Shown here: positions 1 to 11,224 of the stretch, one piece after another
How positions within the stretch are numbered: the stretch's first letter is position 1
Layout of the letters: each line of letters begins with the position of its first letter
Assembly: GCA_012931725.1 (NCBI GenBank)
Contig: WHSA01000490.1
Location: forward strand, 1-64,000
Source of the DNA: Litsea cubeba
Lineage: Eukaryota; Streptophyta; Magnoliopsida; Laurales; Lauraceae
Direction: 5' to 3'
Length of the DNA stretch: 64,000 nucleotides
The notes under the pieces: model-generated
Databases searched by the model: none
Seen by the model: the letters and a program-made list of their open reading frames with translations, nothing else
Told to the model about the DNA's origin: nothing
Position numbers and translations under genes: made by a program

Positions 1-1586
1 TTTTTAATGTAGGTTATTTTTTAAAATCCCGAATTCTATTACCAAAATGCCGAACTACACACCGAAGCAATAGATACAGACTTGCGGGTAGGATTACGGG
101 AGGTATTGAAGAGATTGTTAAGCCCAGATGATCAAGTTGATGCCGTACAAGAGGTGAGTGGGTGGTTACTTAAAAGAGATTTTAATTATGCTGCCAACTG
201 CCAAGTGCCAATTGCCATACATGCTGTAGGGGTTGACTGACTTATTTCTAATTTTCACATTGTAGATATCTATGTATACACAAAGGAGAGGAACCTTTGC
301 TGACCCTCTTGTGATACGATCGATTGGAAGGATCCCACCTGGTATGACTATGAACAAAAGACCCCACCCAATAGTCTTGATCTATTTATCTAATTGATTG
401 AAGGACTAGAGGGTTACGAATATCTAATATTTTATTTTATTTTTTTGCATTTCAACTGATTGGTGGATGAATTATGGAGAGAGTGCTCCACATCTAAGGA
501 GAGCGGCTGTTCGCATCCTTAGTCAAACTACAACATCTTCCAACTGTGAGAGGAATTGGAGCACTTTCTCTTTGATCCACACGAAGGCCAGGAATCGGCT
601 TACCATGCATAAACTCAACAAGCTTGTATACTGTCATTACAATTTGAAGTTGAGAAACAGAACTAGGGAGAGAAAAGCAAGGGATGATCCTGCTTATTGT
701 CTCATTAATTTGGATAAAATATTCAGAGATGACGATCCCTTACTCCCATGGCTAGCCGAGATAGAGGATCCACTGCTAGATTCAGATCCTGGGTTTCAAA
801 GGAACGATTCAAGAGTTGATAGATGAGGATATAGGTGAGGCACCTGCAGAAGGCCAACCACCTCAAGGAGAAGGTTCTAGTACCAGGTCCAGTAGGACGA
901 GGAGTGGGAAAGAACCTGCAACTATTGGATCTTCTGAGAAAGCTAGTTCCACCACCGTCTCTTCAAGTAGCCATGGTGGAGGAGATGTAGGAGGAGACAG
1001 GGGACAGGTGGTACTAGTGAATACTACCAACATGAAGATGATGTCGTTCCGGTAGAGGAAGTACATGATGTTGGAATTTGAGATGCCTTGAGAAGTTTAA
1101 TGAAGAATTGAAGAAATTAGTATCTCAAGTATCATCTTGTGTTGGAATTATTGTCAACACAATGTCACAAGTGTGGTGTTGATAGAGCTTCAAAGAGAAA
1201 ACAGAGCTGAAACAGAACAGTATAGGAAATCAGAATTTCATCTGTCAACCGGTATTTCTACCGGTAGAACAGGGGTAGAAAAGGGGTAGAGAAAAGGCTG
1301 ACCCTGAGATTTCCATCTGTCAACCGCAAGTACTACCGGTAGAAGTGGCTGCCCTGAAAGTTCTACCGCAAGTACTACCGGTAGAAGTGGCTTAAATTCT
1401 AGCAGAAGCTTGGACATGAGAATTTCATCTGTTCTACCGCAATTTCTACCGGTAGAACACACGGGAAACCTGAGTTGCGCAGAAATAGAAGTTTTGCACG
1501 AAAATTCAGGAAACTTAAGTATTTCGTTTGGGACTCTTTCTAAACGAATTGTAGCCTATTTGAACACTCTTAAGGGTTACCAAACC

Positions 1587-1594
1587 TATATAAA
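1587..1594 (+). promoter_or_regulatory. TATA box of the SIRE-like LTR promoter
   Basis: TATATAAA lies about 520 bp into the LTR and is followed by a GA-rich leader, the usual place for the U3/R boundary. The same element is kept as TATATAA at 8054-8060 in the right LTR. Transcription start is inferred, not seen. Confidence 0.5.
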
Positions 1595-1930
1595 GGCTTG
1601 TTTGGTTCGTTTTAAGACAACAGAAGAGAAGAGAAGAGAAGAGAGAAGAAAAGAGAGGGTTTTGGAGAGAAGAAGGTGTTGTTGCTGTGTGCAGTGTTGC
1701 AGTTTCTACAGCAAGTGTGGACGAGAATGTGCTTGAAGATGGTGTTTCGTCCATAAGATAAGTGTCTCTCTGTTTATGCTTTAATTTCAATTTGTAAGGG
1801 ATTGAGAGAGAGAGATTGTAGAGGGGAAGGGCTGTAGAAAAAGGTTTCTACTCTTATTCTGTAGAACATCAAGTTGGTGCTTGGTGTCTGGGGTTTGGTG
1901 ATCCTATCTGTTGGTGCAGATAAATTGTAA

Positions 1931-2061
1931 AGGGAGTCGGTGCTTCCTAGATAGTTGGTGCTATCTGAAACTAAAGGGAGTAGGTGCTTCCTAGATAGTT
2001 GGTGCTATCTGAAACTAAGGGAGTAGGTGCTTCCTAGATAGTTGGTGCTATCTGAAACTAA
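1931..2061 (+). repeat. Tandem array in LTR, three units of 43-44 bp
   Basis: Units start near 1931, 1975 and 2018. Each carries GGAGTAGGTGCTTCCTAGAT followed by AGTTGGTGCTATCTGAAAC. Shorter TTGGTGC-containing blocks flank the array on both sides. The right LTR keeps the same array at about 8404-8540. Confidence 0.8.
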
Positions 2062-2281
2062 GGGTTGGTGCTCTTTGTCGTTGGTGCGACTAAATAGATT
2101 CAGATCTGTCCGGATTGGTGTTCGGACAGTCTTTGAACCGTGGACGTAGCCTTTCGGTGAACCACGTTAAATCTGGTGTCCTTGTGTGATTTGATTTGCT
2201 TTTGTTGTTAAATTGGACCTGTTTTTAAAGAATCACTGATTCACCCCCCCCCCCCTCTCAGTGATCGCGATATCTAACAAT

Positions 2282-2293
2282 TGGTATCAGAGC
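2282..2293 (+). other. Primer binding site of the SIRE-like Copia (tRNA-iMet)
   Basis: TGGTATCAGAGC begins three bases after the LTR end and is complementary to the 3' end of initiator methionine tRNA, the standard minus-strand primer site of plant Copia elements. Confidence 0.9.
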
Positions 2294-2347
2294 GTAAGGT
2301 TCCCTTGAAAAGCTTAACACGCTAAGGGTGATCTCTTGTCAAATCAC

Positions 2348-3166
2348 ATGGCAACCAATACAGGGAATAAGAAAGCACCTTTGTTTGATGGTTCTAATTA
2401 CTCCTTCTGGAAGATCAGAATGCAGGCTTTCATTAAGTCACTTGGCTATGATGTCTGGGAGACTGTCAGAGTCGGTTACAATATTGCCATTGTACCCAAT
2501 GATGCTGCAACGAAGAAGTTAGCAGACAACGACTCTAAGGCGCAGAATGCACTCTTTAGTGGCCTTGTGGACAGCGAGCTGGTCAAAGTAATTGCATGCA
2601 AAACAGCCAAGGAAATATGGGACAAGTTGAAAAGCATTCATGAAGGAGATGAGAAGATCAAAGAAGCAAAATTGCAAACCCATCGCTCTCAATTTGAATC
2701 TCTTCGCATGGAGGAAAGCGAGAATGTTGACTCATATTTGCAACGAGTGAATGAAGTCACGAATGACATTCGTGGACTAGGGGAGGAGATTAAAGAACCA
2801 GTCATCGTCAAAAAGGTTCTAAGATCTCTTCTTCCCCGGTTTGATTCAAAAGTCTCAGCCATAGAAGAAGCCAAGGATCTGAATGAATTTTCCATGGATG
2901 AGTTGCATGGTTCACTCACTGCCTATGAGATGCGCATAGGTAAGACGTCTTCATCTGATAGAGAAGCGGCCTTCAAAGTTCAGAAAAAGGGAAAAGAGAC
3001 TGCTGGTCATGATTCTGATACTGATGATGATGAGCTTGAGGCTCAATTTGTTAGAAGCTGGAAGAAAGGAAGCAATGGAAAGTACAAAGGGAAGCTACCC
3101 TTAAATGCTTCAATTGTGGCGGTTGTTGGTCACTTTGCTGCGAAGCTGTCCGCTGAAAGAAAATAA
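2348..3166 (+). pseudogene. Copia gag (capsid) fragment
   Basis: Starts with ATG at 2348 and reads about 270 codons. The N-terminal motif LFDGSNYSFWKIRMQAFIKS is the conserved start of Copia gag capsids (DUF4219/UBN2 type). A helical region with AKEIWDKLKSIHEGDEKIKEA follows, the capsid core that assembles the virus-like particle. The frame is lost near 3100-3160, where the CCHC-bearing half should begin, so the product would lack a nucleocapsid. Confidence 0.8.
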
Positions 3167-3199
3167 TGATGATGACTCTTATATTGATAAGAGTAAGTG

Positions 3200-4075
3200 G
3201 AAGAAAAGTTTCAGAAAGAGGGGCAAAGCCAAAAGCTTCATCAGTCCATATAATGACAGCACGCTCTGAAACTTCAGACGCTGATGATCAGCCGAGGCAA
3301 CTGAAGCTCTCTTCATGGTTACCGTTGACGAAGAAGAGGAGCAAGAGCCGGAAGAGGAAGAGGAGGCTGAGGTCAATCTTGAAGAAGAACTCATTGCCGC
3401 ACTTGAGGAGCTTAGCATGGAACGAAAAACAAGTAAGAAAAATCTGAAACTTCTTCATGAATCTGAAAGTTTCAGTTATTGCTTTGAAACTCAAGTTGAA
3501 GAATATAAACAGAATGGTAGAAGTCCTTGAAAATCAAATTAGTATCAAAGAGGAAGAGGCTATGAAACTTGAAACTGAAATCGCTAGAGCAAAGGCTGAA
3601 AACTTTGGAAAGTCGCCAAAAACTCAAAGTGCTCCAAGCAATTGAAGGGACCAATGAAACTCAATGAAATTCTGAAATTTTCAAAAGCCCTTTCCACAAT
3701 AAATTTTGGTATTGGATTTGAGACCGGAGAGTCCTCTAAAGCTACACCTTCTTTGTTTATGAAACAAAGTGCCATACCTCTCAAGGCTACAAAGCTTCAA
3801 ATTCAGCCTAGTATTGAGATGGTCAATAAGAAAAGGTTTGTGGAGTTTAACCAGTCACCTAAGAAAGGAAAGAATGTTCAGATTCATGGTTATTGCTATC
3901 ATTGTAATAGATATGGACATAAAAGAGCTGATTGTAAGATTCTATGTTAGAAACAGTCATCTAGTGACTAGGAACCCTTTCTCAATCCTAAACGGCCCAC
4001 AAAATTGAGTGCTATATGTGTCATAATTATGGACACTTGGCTAGGGATTGTAGGTTGCCTATAGCTAACCAATTT
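3200..4075 (+). pseudogene. Gag C-terminal part: acidic coiled coil and two CCHC knuckles, frameshifted
   Basis: A stretch near 3313-3420 encodes VTVDEEEEQEPEEEEEAEVN followed by Leu/Lys/Glu heptad-like sequence up to about 3640, predicted coiled coil; this insert is typical of SIRE-lineage gag. Two zinc knuckles follow: CYHCNRYGHKRADC near 3893 and CHNYGHLARDC near 4018 (the first Cys pair of the second is incomplete in frame). Frames change at least three times, so no single protein is made. Confidence 0.65.
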
Positions 4076-4159
4076 CAGGTTGAAAAGAAACCCAAGTTAG
4101 TTAAGGCATGGAGGGCAAAGAAAAGGGAAGGTAATTCCAAAGAATCTCTCATTGTGCAA

Positions 4160-4403
4160 ACGGCATTCAATGCACAAAAGAAGACAGCACCATGGGTCCT
4201 TGATAGTGGCTGTTCAAGCCATATGACAGGTGATAAGGAAAAATTCGTCAAATTACAGCACTATGAAGGCGGATCAGTGAAGTTTGGTAACAATGATGGT
4301 GCCAAAATCTGCGGAAAAGGTGTTGTTCAGCTAAAGGCAAACAAGATCAGATCAGACGAGGTCTTATATGTGTCTGGACTAAACACAACTTGCTTAGTGT
4401 GAG
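4160..4403 (+). pseudogene. Copia aspartic protease fragment
   Basis: Near 4190 the reading WVLDSGCSSHMTGDKEKF carries the catalytic Asp-Ser-Gly of Copia proteases, which cleave the Gag-Pol polyprotein. The downstream VKFGNNDGAKICGKGVV and LYVSGL strands complete the fold. The frame ends at 4401 and continues in another frame toward integrase. Confidence 0.75.
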
Positions 4404-4549
4404 CCAGATCTGTGACAAAGGCCACGAAGTTGTCTTCACTAAAAATGGTTTTGCTATCAAAAGTGTAGCAACGGCAAAACAGTGGCTACTGGATCTAGGA
4501 CTGCTGGAAATCTCTATACATTGTCAGATGGAGCTGAAAAGACTTGCTT

Positions 4550-5690
4550 GATGAGTCGGACAGAGGAAAGTTGGCTTGTGGCACAAACGCCTTGGGCATC
4601 TAAAACTTTGATAACATGTCAAAGATTTGCAATTCAAAGGCTGTCAGAGGTTATGTCTACAATTGAAAAGCCTTCCAACCCCATTTGCAATTCTTGCCAA
4701 AGGGAAAGCAAACGAGGGTAATGTTCAAGTCAAAGGAGCATCATTCAAAGAAAACCTCTTGAGCTAGTGCACACTGATCTCTGTGGACCGATGCGAACTC
4801 AAAGCACCAATGGAGATAAGTATTTTATGTTATGCATGATGATTATACTCGTATGACATGGGTATTGTTTCTTAAGCATAAAGCATCAAGCACTTGATCG
4901 TTTTTAAAGTGTTTAAGCACAGGTTGAAAATATGCTTGGAAAACGATCTAAGATTTTAAGGTCTGATCGAGGCGGTGATTCACATCTGAAGAGTTCACTA
5001 ACTATTGTGAGCACCGTGGCATTCAAAGACAAATATTCAGCCCCCTAGAACTCCACAGCAAAAATGGAGTTGTGGAACGGAAAAATCGCACCGTTCAAGA
5101 GATGGCTCGTACAATGCTAACTGAGAGCAAGCTAGCTGACAAATACTGGAAGGAGGCAATCCATACGGCTGTATACATTCAGAATCGATGCTTAATCAGG
5201 CCACATGAAGACAAAACTCCTTATGAGCTATGGTTTGGGCGAAAAGCAACAGTCAAGCACTTCAGAGTCTTCGGTAGCAAGTGTTACATCAAGCGTCTTG
5301 AACAAAATCCGGGCAAATTTGAAGAAAGAGCTGATGAAGGTATATTTCTGGGTTATTCCTCATCTAGTAAGGCTTACAGATGTCTTAACAAAAGGACCAG
5401 AAAAATCATAGAAAGTGCCGATGTTAGAATTGATGAAAACCATGAATCCAAGAATGGAACTCATTATGACAGTCCCGTTTATGAGGACTCGAGTGAGATT
5501 GATGATGTAGTGGCAGAACCTAATGATTCTGAGAAATCAAAGGATGACTCAGAGGATGCTACATCTAGAAAGAAAAGCACTTGGGTAGAGCAACACCCTA
5601 AGGATCAAATCATTGGAGATCCTGAGGCCGGTGTTAAAACAAGACAAAGTGTAGTTAGCAATTACTCACTTGTCCACCATTGAACCCAAG
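4550..5690 (+). pseudogene. Copia integrase fragment
   Basis: The zinc-binding region is present in pieces: FDNMSKICNSKAV near 4610 and PICNSCQ near 4680. LVHTDLCGPMRTQS near 4765 carries the first catalytic Asp. ERKNRTVQEMARTML from 5075 carries the catalytic Glu. The GKF-type C-terminal part (FRVFGSKCYIKRLEQNPGKF, FLGYSSSSKAYR) runs to about 5420, then an acidic linker. Frame changes occur around 4720, 4850 and 5060. The enzyme would insert cDNA into the host chromosome. Confidence 0.75.
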
Positions 5691-6520
5691 ACTGTGGCTG
5701 AAGCCAGTCTCGATGAAAGTTGGTTGAAAGCTATGCATGAGGAGTTGGAGCAAATTGAGAAGAACTCCACATGGGAACTAGTCTCTAGACCTACCGATAA
5801 GAATGTTATTGGTACTAAATGGGTCTTTCGGAATAAGCTGAATGAAGATGGTCAGGTCATACGAAACAAAGCAAGGTTGGTTTGTAAAGGCTATGCTCAA
5901 GTTGAAGGCATAGATTTTGTAGAGACCTTTGCACCGGTGGCTCGTCTGGAAGCCATTCGTATGTTTCTTGCATTGGCTGCATACAAAACCTTCAAGGTAT
6001 TTCAGATGGATGTAAAGTCAGCCTTCTTGAATGGATTACTTGAAGAAGAGGTCTACATTGAGCAACCTGATGGTTTTCTTATTAGCAAAAATTCAGACCT
6101 AGTGTGCAAGTTGAAAAAGGCTCTTTATGGGCTGAAACAAGCGCCAAGGGCGTTGGTATGCAAGGCTGGACCTATATCTCCGCAAGATCGGTTTTGGAAA
6201 AGGATTGGTTGATAGCAATCTTTATGTCAAGACAGAGTTGAGCAAACAGCTGGTTGTCATTGTTTATGTCGATGACATAATCTTTGGGTGGCAACGATGA
6301 AGAAATGTTGCAGGAATTTTCGCTGAAGAGATGAAGAAAGAATTTGAGATGTCAATTGCTTGGAGAACTAAAGTTCTTCCTTGGTTTACAAGTTCAGCAG
6401 CTGAAACATGGTATCTTCATATCACAGATGAAATACATCAAGGAAATGCTGAAGCGTTTTAACATGGAAGGCAGCAAGCCAGTGAGCACACCAATGACAA
6501 CGACACAAAGCTAAGCAAAG
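5670..6520 (+). pseudogene. Copia reverse transcriptase fragment
   Basis: A clean stretch to 6212 reads WELVSRPTDKNVIGTKWVF, ARLVCKGYAQVEGIDFVETF, FQMDVKSAFLNGLLEEEVYI and KKALYGLKQAPRA, the conserved RT core. The frame then shifts near 6165. The polymerase active site YVDDIIFG lies at about 6265 in another frame. Loss of frame between thumb and palm makes it non-functional. Confidence 0.8.
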
Positions 6521-6622
6521 ATGATAAGGGTTCGTCCGTTGATCACACCACTTATCGTTCTATGATAGGAAGCTTGCTTTATTTGACTGCTACAAAGACC
6601 GGATCTTCTGCAAGCAGTATGT

Positions 6623-7196
6623 ATGGTGGCTCGATTTCAAGCATCACCAACTGAGACGCACCTTACAGCAGTAAAAAGGATATTTCGATATCTGAAAGGT
6701 ACCATGGAGCTTGGCATTTGGTATCCTAAAGGCAAATCCTTCACTCTTGTTGCATACTCTGACGCCGATTGGGCTGGATGTATAGATGATCGCAAGAGTA
6801 CAAGCGGTGGTGCATTCTATCTCGGTGACAGGTTGGTGGCATGGCATAGTAAGAAACAAGACTCAGTATCCCTTTCTACAGCGGAAGCGGAATATATTGC
6901 AGCGGCAACTTGTGTACACAAGTGTTATGGATGCGGCAAATGCTTTCTGATCTAGGAGTTCCGACAACGGATCCTACGCCGATCCTCTGTGACAACACAA
7001 GTGCAATTCACATCTCCAAGAATCCTGTTCAGCATTCTAGAAACGAAGCATGTAGCAATTCGCTATCACATTCTCAAGGAAAAGGTTTGCAGATGGTGAG
7101 GTCAAGTTGGAATATGTCCCAACTACTGAGCAAGTTGCTGATATCTTCACAAAACCTCTGCCAAAGGAAGTCTTCGAGTATCTCCGAAAAAAATTA
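6623..7196 (+). pseudogene. Copia RNase H fragment and polyprotein end
   Basis: RIFRYLKGTMELGIWYP, YSDADWAGCIDDRKSTSGG and SLSTAEAEYIAAATC give the Asp and Glu catalytic residues of Copia RNase H. A shift near 6920 moves the rest (MRQMLSDLGVPTTDPTPILCDNTSAIHISKNPV) to another frame, with a further shift near 7040. Confidence 0.75.
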
Positions 7197-7525
7197 GGAG
7201 TTACTCACTCTCCTAATCCTTAGGAGATGGGCTTGAAAGGGGGAGCAAAGTATTCTTTGAATATCCTATTCGCTCCTTCGTTGGTCCCTTTGGACTTGTT
7301 GTCAAAGGGGGGAGAAAGACTTAAGCTAGGAGAAAGCAATGTTAGAAGAAGTTATGCTATGATAACTTTGGGGAGATTGGTATCAAGAGTGTTAGAGATC
7401 TTGATTTTTTTTTAAAGACAAGGGGAGACTATGGTTCTGAAGAAGCTTCATGAAGATCAACTAGTTTAATGTGTTCTAAGTGTTGAAGTTCCAAAAGTGT
7501 TGCCAACAATTCCAAAGGGGGAGAT
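7197..7525 (+). other. 3' untranslated part with four polypurine tracts, ending in the PPT
   Basis: Between RNase H and the right LTR lie repeated purine runs: GAAAGGGGGAGCAAAG near 7237, AAAGGGGGGAGAAAG near 7304, AAGGGGAGA near 7422 and CAAAGGGGGAGAT at 7513-7525, the last directly before the LTR and so the functional plus-strand primer. No protein is apparent here. Confidence 0.65.
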
Positions 7526-8762
7526 TGTTGGAATTTGAGATGCCTTGAGAAGTTTAATGAAGAATTGAAGAAATTAGTATCTCAAGTATCATCTTGTGTT
7601 GGAATTATTGTCAACACAATGTCACAAGTGTGGTGTTGATAGAGCTTCAAAGAGAAAACAGAGCTGAAACAGAACAGTACAGGAAATCAGAATTTCAACT
7701 GTCAACCGGTATTTCTACCGGTAGAACAGGGGTAGAACAGGGGTAGAAAAGGGGTAGAAAAGGCTGACCCTGAGATTTCCATCTGTCAACCGCAAGTACT
7801 ACCGGTAGAAGTGGCTGCCCTGAAAGTTCTACCGCAAGTAGTACCGGTAGAAGTGGCTTAAATCTAGCAGAAGCTTGGACATGAGAATTCATCTGTTCAT
7901 ACCGCAATTTCTACGGTAGAACACAACGGGAAACCTGAGTTGCGCAGAAATAGAAGTTTTGCACGAAAATTCAGGAAACTTAAGTATTTCGTTTGGGACT
8001 CTTTCTAAACGAATTGTAGCCTATTTTGAACACTCTTAAGGGTTACCAAAACCTATATAAGGCTTGGATTGGTTCGTTTTCAAGAATACAGAAGAGAAGA
8101 GAAGAGAAGAGAGAAGAAAAGAGAGGGTTTTGGAGAGAAGAAGGTGCTGTTGCTGTGTGCAGTATTATCAGAAGTTTCTACAGCAAGTGTGGACGAGAAT
8201 GTGCTCTTGAAGATGGTGTTTCGTCCATAAGATAAGTGTCTCTCTGTTTATACTTTAATTGTCAATTTGTAAGGGATTGAGAGAAAGAGATTGTAGAGGG
8301 GAAGGGTTGTAGAAAAAGGTTTCTATTCTTATTCTGTAGAACATCAAGTTGGTGCTTGGTGTTAGGGGTTTGGTGATCCTATCTGTTGGTGCAGATAAAT
8401 TGTAAAGGGAGTCGGTGCTTCCTAGATAGTTGGTGCTATCTGAAACTAAAGGGAGTAGGTGCTTCCTAGATCGTTGGTGCTATCTGAAACTAAAGGGAGT
8501 AGGTGCTTCCTAGATAGTTGGTGCTATCTGAAACTAAGGGTTGGTGCTCTTTGTTGTTGGTGTGACTAAATAGATTCAGACCTGTTCCGGATCGGTGTTC
8601 GGACAGTCTTTGAACCGTGGACGTAGCCTTTCGGTGAACCACGTTAAATCTGGTGTCATTGTGTGATTTGATTTGCTTTTGTTGTTAAATTGGACCTGTT
8701 TTTAAAGAATCACTGATTCACCCCCCCCCCCCCCCCCCTCTCAGTGATCGCGATATCTAACA
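7526..8762 (+). repeat. 3' LTR of the SIRE-like Copia
   Basis: 1,237 bp, collinear with 1069-2279, with scattered substitutions, an extra GGGGTAGAACA copy near 7730 and a poly-C run of about 18 (8721-8738). Ends in TAACA and is followed by CATGA, the second copy of the target duplication. Confidence 0.9.
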
Positions 8763-9211
8763 CATGAGTTACCATCTGGAAGATTTGATCCAAGCCGTGG
8801 TTATCAACGGCGCCGAAGAGTCCCACCACCTGGGGTTGGAGGTGGTAATGAGCAAGGAAATATGGGTGGAGATGTTGGAGGACAACAAGAGCATCATGGA
8901 CTGATTCGTGGAACCCTAGTTACAGTGGACAAGGACCCTCACATTATTTTCCATATGGTCAAGTACAAGGACAAGAACAGTCTTCAACTTCAGGGTCCTA
9001 CTCATATGGTGACTATGGTGAAACGCAATATAGTAGATATCCACCTCCACCTCCAATTTCCTATGATGATCCGGCTGCCTTCTTTGGATTTGTGGATGCC
9101 AATGCTCATCAATATCAAATTCAATATGGTGCCAATAGAAATGAAAACACTGATGATGATGAGGATAACCATGGCGCCTTGAATCTTGGTAGACATTCCT
9201 TTTGGTGGTGA

Positions 9212-9719
9212 TTAAGGTATTCCTAATCCTATTTCCTTCACTAACTCTCTACTCTGTCATTCCTAAATTGGTGTTGAATGTTGATTGTTGATCACTTCAT
9301 AGTTCATTCACTTGATTGAATTTGAACCTTGGATGTTGAAGTATTGATATTTGATTGTTCAATGTTCACTAATGAGTAATGAGTAATGACCTAACTCTTA
9401 AGTCTTATGCCTTTATTTCATGTTCTAGTTTTTTTTTTATGAGCTTTCCATTACTTTCTAAATTACTATGACTAAGAAACATGAATACATGTGAAAAAAC
9501 TAATAATTACTATTATTTTCTATTTATACAGCGATACAGGACTTCATATATTGAGGGCACCGCTACTCCCCCTTTTCTTACTTACTTTTGCAAAAGAACC
9601 ATATATTCTTTCATTTTACAATTTTCTGGATTTTCTGAAATTTTTTCAGATTTTTTGGGCGATTTTTTCAAATCGCACCGCTACGCCGCTACGTATCCCC
9701 TCTACGCTACGTATCCTTG
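9212..9719 (+). other. hAT-A 3' untranslated and subterminal region
   Basis: AT-rich sequence after the transposase stop with no gene. The last 60 bases switch to GC-rich CGCTACG-type repeats (CCGCTACG, CTACGCTACG, TACGTATC), like the CGCGACG/CGATATCC repeats in the 3' end of hAT-B. Subterminal arrays of this kind are usual transposase binding sites in hAT elements (family knowledge). Confidence 0.5.
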
Positions 9720-9727
9720 TCGAAGAT

Positions 9728-11210
9728 TGCGTACTGGCAGAATGTTATGAATAAGGAGTTGCTCGCTCTTGAGGCAAACAAAACATGGGGATTGGTATCG
9801 GCTCCTGAAGGAGAATCTGTTATTGGCAGTAAAAGTTCACTATGATGGGAGTCTTGATCGCTACAAAGCCAGACTGGTTGCGCAAGGTTATTAGCAAGAA
9901 TATTGGATTGACTATTAGGAGACCTTTGCACCAGTGGCTAAAATGACCATCGTTCGCACCCTTCTTTGTGTAGTTGCAACCCGCAACTGGCCTCTTTGGC
10001 AAATGGATGTCAAAAATGTGTTTCTCCATTGGGAATTGCGAGATATTGTTTATTTAAAGCCACCTCCGGGTAATGCCTGTCCTCCAAAGCATGTTTGTAA
10101 GTTGCAGAAATCTCTTTCTGGGCTTAACAAGGCTCCCCGGGCTTGGTTTAATAAATTCCGGGCAGCAATCCTTCAAGCTGGATTTAATCAGAGTCATTCT
10201 AATAGTTCCCTATTTCTTAGATGGACACTAGATGGACACCGAAAGGCTACATATTTCTTTTAGTTCATGTTGATGATAAGATTATCAGTGGCAGTGATGT
10301 TGTAGGCATTACTGGCCTTAAACACCATCTCACTCACCATTTCAAAATGAAGGATCTTGGTCCTCTCACTTACTTCGTAGGGTTTGAGTTTGTGTGTAAC
10401 AATCCGGCATTAAGTTTTATCAACGTAAGTATGCTACAGATTTGATCACTTCGGCTAGGCTTGATGATACTAATATTTTTTATACGCCTATGGTACTGAA
10501 CAGCAAAATCAGTATAGATGACGGCCCTCCTTTGGATGATCCTTCTGTTTTCCAACAGATCATTGGTAGTTTGCTCTACTTAACTATGACTGGGCCAGAT
10601 ATTTCTCATGCGGTTCATACTATTAGCCAATTTGTTAGCAATCCCCACAAGCCTCACCTTACCGCTGCTTTGCGAATCCTCCGCTATGTTAAAGGCACTC
10701 TTCACCATGGTATCTTTTACCCTTCGGGTGCTTCTCTGCACTTATCAGCTTATGCGGATGCTGACTGGGCAGACTGCCTAGATACTCGGAGATCTACCAC
10801 TGGCTGGTGTATGTTTCTTGAGAATCTCTCATTTCTTGGAAGTGCAAGAAGCAAACAACCGTTTCAAAATCTTCTGTAGAGGCAGAATATCGGGCAATGT
10901 CATCCACTAGTGCTGAAATCATCTGGCTACGCCGTCTTCTTGTGAATTGAGTGTCCTTGTTGGTACTTCTACACCTCTTTATAGGGACAATATCAGTGCC
11001 ACCAGAATTGCAAACAATCCGGTTTTCATGAAAGCACGAAGCATATTAAGATTGATTGTCACTTCATCCGTCAGCATGTTGTTACTGAGAAGATAACATT
11101 GCCTCATGTTTCTACTCACCATCAGTTGGCGGATATATTCACAAAAGCACTTCCCAAAACTCGTCATAATGATCTTACTAGCAAATTGATGTTTTGTGTC
11201 TTCCCACATC
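9728..11210 (+). pseudogene. Copia-a RT and RNase H, frameshifted
   Basis: Reads NKELLALEANKTWGLV, then WQMDVKNVFLHWELRDIVYL and KSLSGLNKAPRAWFNKF (RT fingers/palm). LLVHVDDKIISGS at about 10258 is the YVDD active-site motif with Tyr changed to His. RNase H follows: LRILRYVKGTLHHGIFYPSG, AYADADWADCLDTRRST. Frames change near 9860, 10240, 10440, 10850 and 10950, and an in-frame stop interrupts WIDYEETFAPV near 9890. Non-functional. Confidence 0.75.
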
Positions 11211-11224
11211 AATTTGAGGGGGAG

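Larger units (their letters stand above)
1069..2279 (+). repeat. 5' LTR of the SIRE-like Copia
   Basis: 1,211 bp, near-identical to 7526-8762. Contents in order: a block with four copies of the palindrome CTACCGGTAG (1258-1455), a TATA box (about 1587), a purine-rich leader (1620-1675), a 43-44-bp tandem array (1931-2061), a poly-C run (about 2242-2255), and the end GATATCTAACA. The right LTR is longer mainly because its poly-C run is longer and small indels occur. Confidence 0.9.
1069..8762 (+). mobile_element. SIRE/Maximus-like Ty1-copia LTR retrotransposon, two LTRs, degenerate
   Basis: A complete-length Copia element: LTRs 1069-2279 and 7526-8762, both TGTTGG...TAACA, and target duplication CATGA at 1064-1068 and 8763-8767. 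A tRNA-iMet primer site follows the left LTR; polypurine tracts precede the right LTR. Internal order is gag, coiled-coil/CCHC, protease, integrase, RT, RNase H, which defines Copia. LTR length over 1.2 kb and the acidic coiled-coil stretch after gag suggest the SIRE/Maximus lineage (inference). Coding is split over many frames, so it cannot be autonomous. It inserted into the last exon of hAT-A. Confidence 0.9.
13..9211 (+). pseudogene. hAT-A transposase C-terminal exons (hATC domain), broken
   Basis: Exons read 13-153 (acceptor TGTAG, donor GAG/GTGAGT), 266-341, and a final exon from about 456, where the acceptor reads CAA instead of CAG. The last exon encodes WWMNYGESAP and CERNWSTFSLIHTKARNRLT, the hAT dimerisation domain (hATC) in which transposase monomers pair. 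One-base shifts occur in the first exon (around 30-40) and near 800. After the Copia insertion the frame resumes at 8768 and ends at 9211 with GRHSFWW and a stop, parallel to GRHSTWY in hAT-B. The tail between is rich in Gly, Ser, Gln, Tyr and Pro. Family known; decay seen directly. Confidence 0.75.
1..9719 (+). mobile_element. hAT-A DNA transposon, right part, split by a SIRE-like Copia
   Basis: The window opens inside a hAT transposon; its left end lies outside. Three pieces of transposase exon (13-153, 266-341, 456-1068 plus 8768-9211) align in order with the exons of the complete hAT-B at 25-28 kb. A Copia element at 1069-8762 interrupts the last exon, with CATGA on both sides. Removing it restores an open reading across the junction. 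The right end is placed at 9719: the terminal CAAGGATACGTAGCG (read inward on the minus strand) resembles the end of the element at 55413-56824, and Copia reverse transcriptase starts immediately beyond. That terminus is inferred, because the left TIR is not in view. Confidence 0.75.

Noticed and set aside
816..1055. Separate small gene after the hATC domain
   Set aside because: It is the frameshifted continuation of the hAT-A transposase tail (IQELIDEDIGE in line with hAT-B).
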